A program made the position numbers and the translations under genes. The notes beneath the pieces were generated by a model. The model saw only the letters and a program-made list of their open reading frames with translations. It searched no databases and was not told the origin of the DNA. From NCBI RefSeq assembly GCF_014534655.1, contig NZ_JACVVD010000004.1, positions 496,001 through 560,000 of the forward strand: a stretch of 64,000 nucleotides of DNA. Direction: 5' to 3'. This document shows, piece by piece, positions 9,159-18,562 of the stretch. Position 1 is the first letter of the stretch. Each line of letters opens with the position of its first letter. Origin of the DNA: Paenibacillus sedimenti. GTDB lineage: Bacteria > Bacillota > Bacilli > Paenibacillales > NBRC-103111.

Positions 9159-10031
9159 ATGGAGACGGACGTCTATCTTACGGCAGACCGCTTCCCGCTC
9201 GTCCGGGATATTGGCACCAACCGGGTGGAGCAAGTATACACCCATCCGGACCGGCTGCTGGATTACGATGTATTCGTATTTGTCGCAGAGGGCAGCATGC
9301 AGGTGGTGGAAGAAGGACGGGAGTATGTCATCGGCGCAGGCGAACATTTATTTCTGAAGAAAGGCTTGCGCCACTGGGGATTGCCCCAGACCGCGCCGGG
9401 TACGTCCTGGTACTGGATCCACTTTAATTCGGCGGCGGATGACAAGCGGATGAATTATGCCGATCATCCCCCGCTGCCCGTTTTGGACTACTTCTTTCCG
9501 GACCACTATGAATACCGATTTCCTATGCCCAAACACGGCACTTCTCTGTTTCACCGAACGCTGAAAGAACGGCTGGACTTGCTGCTGGCCGACTACATGA
9601 ATAAAAAGCCGCATCGCATGACAAGGGTCAGCCTGCAAGCCTATCTGCTGTTTATGGAGCTTAAGCAAGCCTCTCTCCCGCCATCCGCTTCGCCGGACAC
9701 CGGCAGGAGTACAGATACGCTGGATGGCAGGGTCATCGCTTATCTGATGCAGCATATGGAAGAGGATTATGATTCCGGGAAGCTGGCTGCCCATATGAAT
9801 CTGAACTACAGCTATTTGTCCGCCGCCTTCAAGAAGTTGACGGGACGGAGCATCTTGGAGGTCCACACCAGACTCCGGATGAACCGGGCCATCGAGCTGA
9901 TGCGGACCTCGTCCATGCCCGTATCGGAATTAAGCGAAAGGCTCGGGTACAAGAATCCCTTCTACTTCAGCAGGGTGTTCAAGAAAACGACGGGTGAGTC
10001 GCCGTCCGCTTACCGGAATCAGTTCTATTGA
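9159..10031 (+). CDS. cupin/AraC-family transcriptional regulator
   Basis: A soluble sugar-responsive regulator of about 290 residues. The N-terminal half is a cupin-like sensor domain. The C-terminal hundred residues are an AraC double helix-turn-helix ending in the LGYKNPFYFSRVFKKTTGESP signature. The start at 9159 is preferred over an in-frame ATG at 9144 because GGGGGG lies seven bases before it, whereas 9144 has no ribosome-binding site. It is divergent from the GH127-type gene and convergent, with one base between stops, with the heparinase-like gene. It probably regulates one or both. The inducer is unknown. Confidence 0.88.
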   Translation: METDVYLTADRFPLVRDIGTNRVEQVYTHPDRLLDYDVFVFVAEGSMQVVEEGREYVIGAGEHLFLKKGLRHWGLPQTAPGTSWYWIHFNSAADDKRMNYADHPPLPVLDYFFPDHYEYRFPMPKHGTSLFHRTLKERLDLLLADYMNKKPHRMTRVSLQAYLLFMELKQASLPPSASPDTGRSTDTLDGRVIAYLMQHMEEDYDSGKLAAHMNLNYSYLSAAFKKLTGRSILEVHTRLRMNRAIELMRTSSMPVSELSERLGYKNPFYFSRVFKKTTGESPSAYRNQFY

Positions 10032-10032
10032 T

Positions 10033-13000
10033 TCACCGGGCTAGCTCTTCCCGCAAAAGAACGCCGTTCCTGTATTCTTGAAGCAGAAGCGAGCAATGAT
10101 CCGATTCGATATCCTTAACGGTGATGAGCTGAATCCGACCATCCCGGAGCTCCATCAGAACCGTATTCGGATCATAGGCACAGACGGACCGGACTAAGCT
10201 TTCGCTTTCATATGGTTCCACTACCGTGATGAAACGGCAGGTTGAGCCTTGGGTCCGGACCCCGTAAGTTCTGCGCCTTTGGGTCTCGTCCCCCGGGAAT
10301 GCATCCGCCCCGATCAAACCGACGAAACGGACGGCGTCAAGGCCGAAGAGATCTACACGGATGACGGCTTCGCGCTCATGGACCAAGGGGCTGGTCGGAA
10401 TCGCATCCGGATATTCATTGCCCACGATGGTAACCCTTCCGCCTTCGTAGTCCTTCCCGATGCCGAAGCCGGTATCCACGTTCACATATTCCATGTTCAG
10501 GCTGCTTAAGTTCAGCTTGGCGCCGTTCGACGTCACCACATATGCCTCTCCCCAGAACAAGCCTTGTTTCGTCTGCTGCGAATACTTCTGTTCGCTGTAC
10601 GTGGGGTGGTTCTTCACCCGCAAGGTCAAAATCCGGACGTTTCGGAGCCCGATATCGCATTTTCCCTCACCCAAAATCCATGCTCCGAAAGCGCCTTCCG
10701 CCTTCTTCACCCCATCGGCTTCCACCGCATATTCCATTGGGATGGTTATGCCGTGGCTTTCGGCTGAGCGTCCCACAATATGCTCCGTCTTGAGCGGCCA
10801 TGCCGTGTGCACATCCATCTTGAGTAGACCCGGTGTATTATAGAAAGTCCGGGTCCCCCGCAGATCCTCCCCATCGCCGAGCACCGTTTCGAAATGGGCC
10901 ACGCTGCTTCCTTCAGCTTCATACCAATGGCAGTCCGTGATGAACTGGGCATCCGACAGCGGATTCTCCGTCCATTGGGAGGTGTGCTTCACATATCTAA
11001 GGTGCTCTCCCTTGAGTTCCTTAAACCCTTTGATCTGGAACAAGCTGTCAAATTGGTGCTCCTGCTCCCCCTGTACATAATCGAACAGTATGATATAATC
11101 ATCCGTTACGCCCATGACCCGTTTCTGTCGGACCGGCTCTGTGAACTCTGACAATTGGCCGTACCGCGCCCCTTCCGGAGCCGGAGGCAGGGAGCTGGCA
11201 TTCATCGCGCACCGTTCCTCCAGCGACTCGTCCTCCCTGTATACCATGCCGCCGTAAGGAGGATACGCCCACTCACTAACCGTTTCCACCGCCACCGCCT
11301 GAATGGCTTCGCCGCTGTAAAACAAAGTCCGCTTGGAATCGGCCGGCACCTGCATTTTGCCGTCAACCACCACCATGTTCTTCGTCATGGAATTCTGGAC
11401 ATAAAATTTGTACATAAAGTGCGCGTATCCCCACCACACATGCTCCGGATTGAAGAAGCTCCGGCCGTAACGCATGACGGACAACAACCCCGTACGGTCG
11501 AAATGGCCGTGCGCATACCCGTGGGAGCCGTACCGGATAACGGCTTGAATCTGGTCCTTTTGCTCTCGTTCCTGCGTTTGGCTCCGCAGCATAGCTACCC
11601 CCACGTTATCGGCAAAAGCGTTGCTTCTGTTGTAGGAGGACTCGTATTCCGGCAGCTCCGCATGACCGAAGATCGGGTCCGTACAGTTGTTCATCCGGAT
11701 GACCGGAATATACTCAGGATCCTTGTAGTAGGTGTAGGCTAGATCGAATGTGGAGCCGAAGTGGACGCCCTCCAGCTTCTTCTCGTCGGAATCGCTGATG
11801 CCGAAGAGCACTCCTCTATAATCCAGGAAGGGAATTGTCGCATCGAACATATCCTTGATGCAGACGTAGCTTTTCCGGTTGCCGCCCCACTTCTTATTGT
11901 ACATACCGAAACGGACTTCGGCTTCCTTGCCTCCATAGGTGCTGTTCACTTCCTCGTTGAACGGAATGGGGAAGTGCGTGTGCAAGATGTTGATGCCGAA
12001 GGGCAGGAGCGCATGGGCCGTATGGATGTACATCGAAGATACCCAGGTGTTGTAGCCTACGGAGCATTCATGCCACCAACCGTCGTTGAACAGCCCGTAC
12101 TGCAAATGTTCGATGGAGCCCCCTGGACCGTATACAAACCGCAGGGCTCTTTCCATATCCTGAATAGCCAAGGCGCAGTAGAAAGCACCCGTTATCTCGG
12201 ATAATAACCAGTTCGAGATATGGCCGCTTATGATGTGGCGGTCCAAGATGTCCATGTAAATGCGGAACGTTTTCTCTACGCCTTTGTGTTCCTCCGGGGT
12301 CAGCACCCCGGCGTCGTGGATGATGTCATAAGGAATGGCAAGATGCTGGAAAAAATGCCCTTCCTGCACATAGCTTTGGCTGCAGCCCTTCTTTTTCCTC
12401 GGATAACCGGTCTCCTCATCGATGAAATACCGGAGGAACTGCGCCACCTTCTCCGCATACTTCAGCTCCCCGCTCAGCGCATAGGCGTATGCTGCGGACA
12501 TGATGTAATGCTCCTCGCTGGTATCGTAGCAGTAATCCCTCTCCTCTACCGACACCGGCGGCTTGACGGTCCAGGAGTCGGCGTCCGCTAGGATGCGCTC
12601 ATATCCCGGCCGGAAGACTTCATGCCTGTCGATAAGCTTCTTCCGATCCGACCATCGCTCTTTGCTCATGTAGATGTAGGGATGAGGCAGCCGGCGGAGC
12701 GTCTTCAGCTCCACCGGGACGGCGCTGCCTCCGTCTCCATTTGCCGTAAAGCCCAGCACGGTGTCCTCATGACCGCCGGGCACCATAGATCCGTGCACCC
12801 GGACGGCAGCCGTAACCGCTTGGCTTCCATAAGGCTCAAGCACAAACTGCTGCGGCGTAACGTCCGCCAGCAGGGACTCCCAGCCCTTGAAGCGCTGCTT
12901 GACCGCCACATGTTGACGTCTTCCGGTACAGTTATAGACTGTCATGATATATTCGACGGTTTCGCCCGCTTCGCCTGATTTGCCTCTCACGTCCGCTTGG

Positions 13001-13434
13001 ACGAAGAGCTTCTCCCCGCGGATCAGTCGGGCAGCCTCGAGCTCCGCATGGCCTTGAAGCTCAAAGCTTTGTAGAAACCGCCAAATATTGGCTTTGGCGG
13101 ATTCGATCTCGAAATCGTCCGGCCTTACCCGGATTTCATGGGAGCCGGCTCCGGCCACATTTACCCGGGCCAGAACGCTTCGGTTATCTGCGAAATTCGC
13201 CTGAATTGTGATTTCTGCTGTTTCGTCCATGGTATGCAGGGACAGCACCAGCCCGTACCAGCCCATGGCGTCCAAGGCGGAATCATTCCCCCGTTCGAAG
13301 CCGACCGGATACCAGCCCCTCGCATCAGCGGGAGCCGGATATGTCAGAGTCAACTTATTGCGCAAGGAATAACCCCGTTCGCCCGGGTTTCCTTCCACCT
13401 TCCATTCCTTAATCAGATCAATAGTTGTGATCAT
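10033..13434 (-). CDS. large heparinase II/III-like protein (1133 aa)
   Basis: A polysaccharide lyase-like or hydrolase-like protein. The N-terminal 250 residues look like beta-sandwich domains and end in the RRLPHPYI motif. An alpha/alpha-toroid follows at about 290-500 with NWLLSEITGAFY and a Glu456/Tyr461 segment (WWHECSVGYNTW). The heparinase II/III-like beta-domain begins near 600, with His642 and His644 in AHGHFDRTG, the usual place of catalytic or metal-binding histidines. A C-terminal beta-rich region completes the protein. No signal peptide is visible. Heparinase-fold enzymes cleave uronate-containing chains, but a specific substrate cannot be assigned. Its ATG overlaps the TGA of a decayed reading frame upstream. 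The ribosome-binding site AAGGAG lies inside that frame, so the gene once followed another gene in an operon. Confidence 0.8.
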   Translation of the reverse strand: MITTIDLIKEWKVEGNPGERGYSLRNKLTLTYPAPADARGWYPVGFERGNDSALDAMGWYGLVLSLHTMDETAEITIQANFADNRSVLARVNVAGAGSHEIRVRPDDFEIESAKANIWRFLQSFELQGHAELEAARLIRGEKLFVQADVRGKSGEAGETVEYIMTVYNCTGRRQHVAVKQRFKGWESLLADVTPQQFVLEPYGSQAVTAAVRVHGSMVPGGHEDTVLGFTANGDGGSAVPVELKTLRRLPHPYIYMSKERWSDRKKLIDRHEVFRPGYERILADADSWTVKPPVSVEERDYCYDTSEEHYIMSAAYAYALSGELKYAEKVAQFLRYFIDEETGYPRKKKGCSQSYVQEGHFFQHLAIPYDIIHDAGVLTPEEHKGVEKTFRIYMDILDRHIISGHISNWLLSEITGAFYCALAIQDMERALRFVYGPGGSIEHLQYGLFNDGWWHECSVGYNTWVSSMYIHTAHALLPFGINILHTHFPIPFNEEVNSTYGGKEAEVRFGMYNKKWGGNRKSYVCIKDMFDATIPFLDYRGVLFGISDSDEKKLEGVHFGSTFDLAYTYYKDPEYIPVIRMNNCTDPIFGHAELPEYESSYNRSNAFADNVGVAMLRSQTQEREQKDQIQAVIRYGSHGYAHGHFDRTGLLSVMRYGRSFFNPEHVWWGYAHFMYKFYVQNSMTKNMVVVDGKMQVPADSKRTLFYSGEAIQAVAVETVSEWAYPPYGGMVYREDESLEERCAMNASSLPPAPEGARYGQLSEFTEPVRQKRVMGVTDDYIILFDYVQGEQEHQFDSLFQIKGFKELKGEHLRYVKHTSQWTENPLSDAQFITDCHWYEAEGSSVAHFETVLGDGEDLRGTRTFYNTPGLLKMDVHTAWPLKTEHIVGRSAESHGITIPMEYAVEADGVKKAEGAFGAWILGEGKCDIGLRNVRILTLRVKNHPTYSEQKYSQQTKQGLFWGEAYVVTSNGAKLNLSSLNMEYVNVDTGFGIGKDYEGGRVTIVGNEYPDAIPTSPLVHEREAVIRVDLFGLDAVRFVGLIGADAFPGDETQRRRTYGVRTQGSTCRFITVVEPYESESLVRSVCAYDPNTVLMELRDGRIQLITVKDIESDHCSLLLQEYRNGVLLREELAR

Positions 13435-13571
13435 TGTCTACTCGCTCCTTGTAACCGCAGGGTAGCTCCCTCCACATGCAGAGTTACCTTGCCGTCCTTT
13501 TCAAATTCTATTGCAGCTCCAGCTTCCCGCTTTACTTCGGATACAGCACAGTTAGGAACCCCGTTTTCTAT
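13431..13571 (-). pseudogene. 3' remnant of a protein-coding gene
   Basis: A 46-codon open frame without any start codon runs to a TGA that overlaps the ATG of the heparinase-like gene (ATGA). Its composition looks coding, with alternating beta-strand character (EFEKDGKVTLHVEGATLRL). Immediately upstream the frame meets TAG and TGA. This is what a gene C-terminus looks like when the rest has been deleted. The original family is not recognised. Confidence 0.45.
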
Positions 13572-13757
13572 CTATCACACATCCTTCCTTTGGCTTGATC
13601 CATTTTCCTACAACCTACTACAGTTGGTAAGACCAGAAATTTAACGATTCGGTTGAATTGTAACGATTCGACCGGATAGCTGAAGGTAAACCGGAACACT
13701 GAAGAGGCTGTTCCATAAAGGTAAGCCGAACTGAACGTGTCCCAAAATCTGAAGAAA

Positions 13758-13798
13758 AAGCCTCCGAACCACACTGGATGAAGTGAGGTTGGAGGCTT
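13758..13798 (-). terminator. terminator-like hairpin
   Basis: AAGCCTCC pairs with GGAGGCTT, extended by AACC/GGTT with one bulged base. A TTTTTCTTC run follows on the minus strand. Confidence 0.5.
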
Positions 13799-14046
13799 CT
13801 ATATATGGTATCTTGACCGTAGCGGGGTCCATAAGCCGCAAAATGACTTTTGGGACTGCCGCGTGTCATCTGCCGACCCACGGCGGTTTGCTTCCCATGA
13901 CGAATGTCGGGGTCCTGCCCATAGCGCAGCTCGAAACCCGCGTACACGGTCTGAATACCGACGAGAATCGTTATCTAGCGTACAATTGGACGCTAATCGA
14001 TGGTGAAAGGAGCCCAACCAGGGCTCCAAAGAACGAAATTCTGTAT

Positions 14047-14067
14047 TTTACGAACAGTGTTCGTAAA
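14047..14067. repeat. 21-base palindrome
   Basis: Ten-base arms (TTTACGAACA / TGTTCGTAAA) are separated by a single G. A related AACGAACAGTGGT occurs about 85 bases further on. It could be a regulator-binding site or part of a dispersed intergenic repeat. Confidence 0.6.
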
Positions 14068-14263
14068 TTTGCGTCATTAAGTCGCTATGCCCTCATTTTC
14101 GCGTTACTGGCTCGATTTAGCGTCGGAGGTGTCGGTATTAACGAACAGTGGTCCTAGTCACCTTCTTTTACGCGCAAACCTTGGCTAGCTTCATGTTCCG
14201 CTGCTGTCGACACATGTAATCCATCTACAAATTTCTTCCTCGTTTCATGATAAAACGACAATC

Positions 14264-14319
14264 CGATATCATGTCCATTCGTGCATACACGATATCATGT
14301 CCATTCGTGCACACACGAT
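14264..14319. repeat. 26-base tandem repeat, two copies plus a stub
   Basis: Units at 14264-14289 and 14290-14315 differ at one base (T/C), and a third copy is cut after CGAT. The unit contains GATATCATGTCCATTCGTGC. It lies just downstream of the AraC gene at 14372-15259. Confidence 0.85.
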
Positions 14320-14371
14320 CTTGACCTTCCACCACCGTTACAACAATTATGCCTTTATGAAGACTTAAACA

Positions 14372-15259
14372 TCATTTATCTTGATGCATTTGTATTTTAG
14401 AGTGCCGGTATTTAAGCGGAGTTGTGCCTACAACTTTCTTAAACAGCTGGATAAAGTACGAGACGTTCCCGAATCCGGCTTCATTTCCGACCTGTTCGAC
14501 CGGTAAATGCGTCGTTTCCAACAAACGGCAAGCCTGCTTGATGCGTCTGGCTGTCAAATAATCTGTAATATTGCTCCCCGTCTCCTGGCGAAAAAGCCTG
14601 GATATATAATTGGGGGACAAGTGAATCTCTTCCGCCAATTGTTCCAAACTGACCTCCTCATGGTAATGCTCCTCGATCCATCGCATCACAGTCTCCGAAT
14701 ACCGTAGCGCTCTTTTAGCCTTTAACTCTATTTCCTTCCGACTTCCATTAGAATCAGACTCCGGTAAAATATTGATCATTTGAAGAAACAATAGCGTGAG
14801 TTCTTCAATATCCTCCCTCATGCCTCTTCTTTTTGCATGCTCGTACTGTTCGAATATCCATTCCATACGCTCAACATCATGACCCAAATCATAAGCATTT
14901 GCCCTATTTGGGCTTCGCCACAAGGCTTCAAACCGCGAATGCCGGCTTGGGAAGGAACGAAGTTGGTTCTCAATAAGTAACGGGTCCGCGTAAAAAATTG
15001 AGCGAACATAAGGATGTTCAGGAGAAACATCCGCATAGACTTGATGGAGTTGGTAGGGCTGGAAGAAGAAGAACATCCCTCGTTTTATTTCAAAAGTGTG
15101 CTGATTCACCACGACGGTTCCCTGCCCCTGGTGAACCAGTAAAAACTCGCAACATTGGTGCCAATGGTAGTATCCTTTGAAATTATTTTCAATTCGGATT
15201 CCGTAATCCCAAAACAAGAAATTTTGGTCAAAATAAACGGGTTCGAATAGCCTGTTCAT
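14372..15259 (-). CDS. cupin/AraC-family transcriptional regulator (295 aa)
   Basis: The N-terminal half has the histidine-rich cupin motif YYHWHQCCEFLLVHQGQGTV of sugar-sensing AraC regulators. The C-terminal half has the double helix-turn-helix (from about residue 190) with the GFGNVSYFIQLFKKVVGTTP signature. The ATG at 15259 is chosen because TTGGAGG lies four bases upstream. An in-frame ATG 13 codons earlier has no such site. It is divergent from the GH31 gene, 119 bases away, and most likely controls it. Confidence 0.88.
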   Translation of the reverse strand: MNRLFEPVYFDQNFLFWDYGIRIENNFKGYYHWHQCCEFLLVHQGQGTVVVNQHTFEIKRGMFFFFQPYQLHQVYADVSPEHPYVRSIFYADPLLIENQLRSFPSRHSRFEALWRSPNRANAYDLGHDVERMEWIFEQYEHAKRRGMREDIEELTLLFLQMINILPESDSNGSRKEIELKAKRALRYSETVMRWIEEHYHEEVSLEQLAEEIHLSPNYISRLFRQETGSNITDYLTARRIKQACRLLETTHLPVEQVGNEAGFGNVSYFIQLFKKVVGTTPLKYRHSKIQMHQDK

Positions 15260-15378
15260 ATTTCCTCCAAAAAAGATAAAATTCAAACATTTTCTCATAG
15301 TTTATCAAAACTTTTTAAGGTATTGAAGACTTATAATGATGATAAATATCGTTATTCTTAACAGAAAAGAGGATATCT

Positions 15379-17454
15379 ATGGAAAGAATTGCAAATGGCA
15401 TTTGGAGGCTTCGATTCGGCCAGCCTGAAACTCATACGCCGGTTCAGCTCCGTGAAACGGAAATCAAGATGGAACAGCTAAATAAGCTGGAATGCACAGG
15501 TACACCGCCCTTTGCCAGCCATGAAATCGAAATCAAAGAGGCTGCAAGAGGAATTCACATCGAGCTGCCGCTTACGGCGGAAGAGCACATCTACGGCTTC
15601 GGACTGCAGCTGCACCGTGTCGATCATACAGGCCGTAAAAAAATAATTCGCGTCAACAGTGACCCCGTTGCAGATACCGGAGACAGCCATGCGCCGGTTC
15701 CATTCTATGTGTCGACCGCCGGCTATGGCGTCTACGTGGACACTTCGCGCTATGCGACCTTTTATTGCGGAACGAACTTGCGCAAAGGCGACTCCGAGCA
15801 TAAGAAACAGGAGCAAAAAGCAGTTGGCACCTCCGAAATTGAGTTATACGGCTACCAAACCTCTGAAGGTAATCGCACAGTTGTGGTAGACGTTCCATCA
15901 GCAAGAGGAATCGATGTTTACTTATTCGAAGGGCCGGATATGGCGACAGCCGTCGGGCGGTACAATCTGTTCTCCGGAGGCGGCTGCCTTCCCCCGGCAT
16001 GGGGTCTCGGAATGTGGTACCGCGCATACAGCGCAGCCAAGAAGGAAGATGTGATGAGGCTGGCTAACACGTTTCGTCAGGACAATATGCCGGTGGACGT
16101 GTTCGGCTTCGAACCCGGGTGGCAGACTAAGGCTTACTCCTGCTCCTTCGTCTGGGATGAGAGCCGTTTTCCCGAGCATGAGGCTATGCTCGAGGAGTTA
16201 TATGGGATGAATTACCGGGTAAATCTGTGGGAGCATCTCTTCGTACACCCCACTTCGCCTATGTATCAAGACTTGAAGCCCCATTCCGGTAATTATGAGG
16301 TCTGGGAAGGTTTGGTGCCGGACCTGTCGATCCCGGAAGCCAGACGCATATTTGCGGAACATCACTCGAAGGAGTTTGTTACCAAAGGAATCGCCGGCTT
16401 CAAGTTGGACGAGTGCGACAGCTCAGATTTTGTGCATTCCAATTGGTCCTTCCCGGATGTGACGGAATTCCCTTCGGGCATGGATGGAGAGCAGATGCAC
16501 AACCAACTGGGGACGCTCTACCAAGCTGCTATTCAGGCTCCCTTCGAGCATGCCGGCAAAAGAACGCTATCTCAGGTCCGCGCCTCAGGCGCTCTTGCTT
16601 CGCCCTATCCGTTCGTCCTGTACAGCGACTTATACAACCATCAAGTATTTATCCGTGGAGTCGTCAACTGCGGGTTCTCGGGACTGCTGTGGTCGCCGGA
16701 AGTACGCCAGGCGGAATCGCCCGAGGATTTGATCCGCCGAATCCAGACTGCAGTCTTCTCGCCGATGGCCCTGCTTAACTGTTGGAGAATCCCGAATCCT
16801 CCTTGGATGCAGGTGGACAGGGATAAAAACGTACGCGGCGAGTTTATGGACAACTACAAAGAAACCCGGGATATTTGCCGTTCGCTGTTTGAAATACGCA
16901 TGGCGCTAATTCCTTATCTGTATACGGCTTATGCCCGTTACTATTTGGAAGGCCGACCGCCGTTTCGAGCTCTTGTGATGGATTATCCGGACGATTCGAA
17001 CACCTACGCCATCGACGATGCGTACATGATGGGGGAATCGATCCTCGTCGCCCCGATCATATCCGGCATGACAGAACGAAGCGTTTACCTGCCGAAGGGA
17101 ACATGGCGGTGCTTCTGGACGGGCGTTTCTTATGAAGGCGGGCAAGCATATACCTTCTCACCGGGGTTAGAACGTATCCCTGTTTTTGTGAAGGAAGGCA
17201 CGCTTTTACCCCTGGCCAAACCTCAGCAGTGTGTAGCTGATGATACTGCTTTCGACCTTACTCTTCACCAATACGGAGACGAGGCGCGAGCGTGTATGCT
17301 CTATGAGGATGATGGACAGACATTCGAGTATCGAAAAGGACAATTCAATTGGGTTAAGGTTTCCATAGCCCCCGATGGAAACATCGCAATAGATCGGACC
17401 GGAACCTATGAAGGCCGCCGCTATAACATTATAGTAACCGCCGAATCTGGTTAA
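15379..17454 (+). CDS. GH31-family alpha-glycosidase (691 aa)
   Basis: A GH31 enzyme: an N-terminal beta-sandwich to about residue 200, then a TIM barrel. The region containing the nucleophile reads GFKLDECD, with Asp344 the likely catalytic nucleophile. Asp417 in VLYSDLYN is a candidate acid/base. The distal beta-sandwiches include the usual VAPII and PVFVKEGTLLPL motifs. No signal peptide is present, so it acts inside the cell. GH31 members cleave alpha-glucosides, alpha-xylosides or alpha-galactosides with retention. The KLDECD variant occurs in a subgroup without a clear single specificity, so the substrate is left open. An AGAGGA ribosome-binding site lies six bases upstream. It is flanked by two AraC regulators, one divergent and one convergent. 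Confidence 0.88.
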   Translation: MERIANGIWRLRFGQPETHTPVQLRETEIKMEQLNKLECTGTPPFASHEIEIKEAARGIHIELPLTAEEHIYGFGLQLHRVDHTGRKKIIRVNSDPVADTGDSHAPVPFYVSTAGYGVYVDTSRYATFYCGTNLRKGDSEHKKQEQKAVGTSEIELYGYQTSEGNRTVVVDVPSARGIDVYLFEGPDMATAVGRYNLFSGGGCLPPAWGLGMWYRAYSAAKKEDVMRLANTFRQDNMPVDVFGFEPGWQTKAYSCSFVWDESRFPEHEAMLEELYGMNYRVNLWEHLFVHPTSPMYQDLKPHSGNYEVWEGLVPDLSIPEARRIFAEHHSKEFVTKGIAGFKLDECDSSDFVHSNWSFPDVTEFPSGMDGEQMHNQLGTLYQAAIQAPFEHAGKRTLSQVRASGALASPYPFVLYSDLYNHQVFIRGVVNCGFSGLLWSPEVRQAESPEDLIRRIQTAVFSPMALLNCWRIPNPPWMQVDRDKNVRGEFMDNYKETRDICRSLFEIRMALIPYLYTAYARYYLEGRPPFRALVMDYPDDSNTYAIDDAYMMGESILVAPIISGMTERSVYLPKGTWRCFWTGVSYEGGQAYTFSPGLERIPVFVKEGTLLPLAKPQQCVADDTAFDLTLHQYGDEARACMLYEDDGQTFEYRKGQFNWVKVSIAPDGNIAIDRTGTYEGRRYNIIVTAESG

Positions 17455-17473
17455 AGGAACGGCGATTCTTTTA

Positions 17474-18322
17474 TTATTTATAATAAAGCAATCGGTTTGC
17501 GTAAGCATTCCGGTAATCCGTCGGAGTCAGGCTGGTTATTTTCTTGAATGATTTGGTAAATGAATGACTATCCGGAAAACCTAGCTGCATAGAAATCTCA
17601 TTAATCTTTTGATTGGTATCCGTCAGCAGAAATTTGGCGGCCTCCATTTTTTCTTGCACAATGAATTGCTTTAAGGAAACACCCGCCATAGAAGAAAATA
17701 AGCTGGAAAGATGTTTGGCGTTATAACCAAAATGTTTGGCAAGTTGTGTAACTCTTATATTCTCTTGCCGGTTCCATTTGATGTAGTCCACGATATCATT
17801 GTAAAGCTGCTGCTTCAGCAACTTCCTGGATTGGTTTTGGGCAAAAAACATCTGGTTGTAAATCTCACACAAAATGCTGGTGGTCAAATAATTGTTTAAG
17901 GTCTGTTCCCTGTAGCTGCGAATGGAATCCTGCAATTGCTTCAGCATCACAATGAGCTTTTCGGGACTGCGCAGCTTACCTGTTTGGGGAAGGACGATAA
18001 TTCCCGGTTCGTAGACATGCTCGAGAGCCGCATCATGAATTGTTTCATGCCCGTGCGTTGAAAAATGCAACCAGTAGAAGCTGCAATCAGACTCTTGGTA
18101 GCCAAATTGTTGGCTGCGGGGAGGCATGATCAGGAACTCCCCTTCCTTTAGGGCGAAGCTCTCTGTGCCGCATGAGATGTACATCGTTCCGCGGGTTTGA
18201 ATGAATAACTCATAATCCATCAATACCCGGTTCATGTGCTTCCACTCGGGAGACGGCGATACAAATTTCCCTGTCATATCCATGACCACCGGTACATCCA
18301 CACTGAATTGATAGAATACCAT
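17474..18322 (-). CDS. AraC-family transcriptional regulator (282 aa)
   Basis: A cupin-type N-terminal sensor is followed by a C-terminal double helix-turn-helix with the LGFPDSHSFTKSFKKITSLTP signature. It is divergent from the GH127-type gene at 18563 across 240 bases and convergent with the GH31 gene, 19 bases away. Control of the GH127-type gene is the simplest reading. The inducer is unknown. Confidence 0.87.
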   Translation of the reverse strand: MVFYQFSVDVPVVMDMTGKFVSPSPEWKHMNRVLMDYELFIQTRGTMYISCGTESFALKEGEFLIMPPRSQQFGYQESDCSFYWLHFSTHGHETIHDAALEHVYEPGIIVLPQTGKLRSPEKLIVMLKQLQDSIRSYREQTLNNYLTTSILCEIYNQMFFAQNQSRKLLKQQLYNDIVDYIKWNRQENIRVTQLAKHFGYNAKHLSSLFSSMAGVSLKQFIVQEKMEAAKFLLTDTNQKINEISMQLGFPDSHSFTKSFKKITSLTPTDYRNAYANRLLYYK

Positions 18323-18562
18323 AATAGCCGACCCCTGCCCCTTCAGACTTTTTCACACTTGATTTAAGAATAGAGTAGCAGAAATATCGGGTTATTTCCA
18401 TGTATGATAAGGTTATCGGAATTGATGACAATAAAGCCGACGTGATGAATCCCTTCCTTTTTGACACATAATCCAACCTTCTGTCATTTACCCTAGCGGT
18501 AGAAGAGGCTAAGCTTGATTTAGTCTCCATCGGAGAACGTTACTATTTAACGGAGGGATTGA

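Larger units (their letters stand above)
13572..14371. other. 0.8 kb non-coding stretch with hairpins and repeats
   Basis: No credible gene was found on either strand. Short open frames lack ribosome-binding sites and family signatures. The stretch holds a minus-strand terminator-like hairpin, a GGAGCCC/GGGCTCC hairpin at 14009-14027, a 21-base palindrome at 14047-14067, a near-palindrome around 13975-13996 and a 26-base tandem repeat. The segment near 13710 begins with GAGGCTGTTCCATAAA, which resembles the outer ends of some insertion sequences. Decayed mobile DNA is a possible origin but is not shown. Confidence 0.5.

Noticed and set aside
13568..14157. Several short open frames in the 0.8 kb gap, considered as transposase pieces
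   Set aside because: None shows a DDE motif, helix-turn-helix or convincing ribosome-binding site; the region is described as non-coding with possible mobile origin only.
14264..14319. Tandem repeat considered as a CRISPR array
   Set aside because: Copies are directly joined with no spacers, only two full units exist, and no cas gene is in the window.
15302..15337. Promoter for the GH31 gene built on TATAAT at 15332-15337
   Set aside because: The -10 is good but no -35 box lies at 15-19 bases and no extended -10 TG is present.
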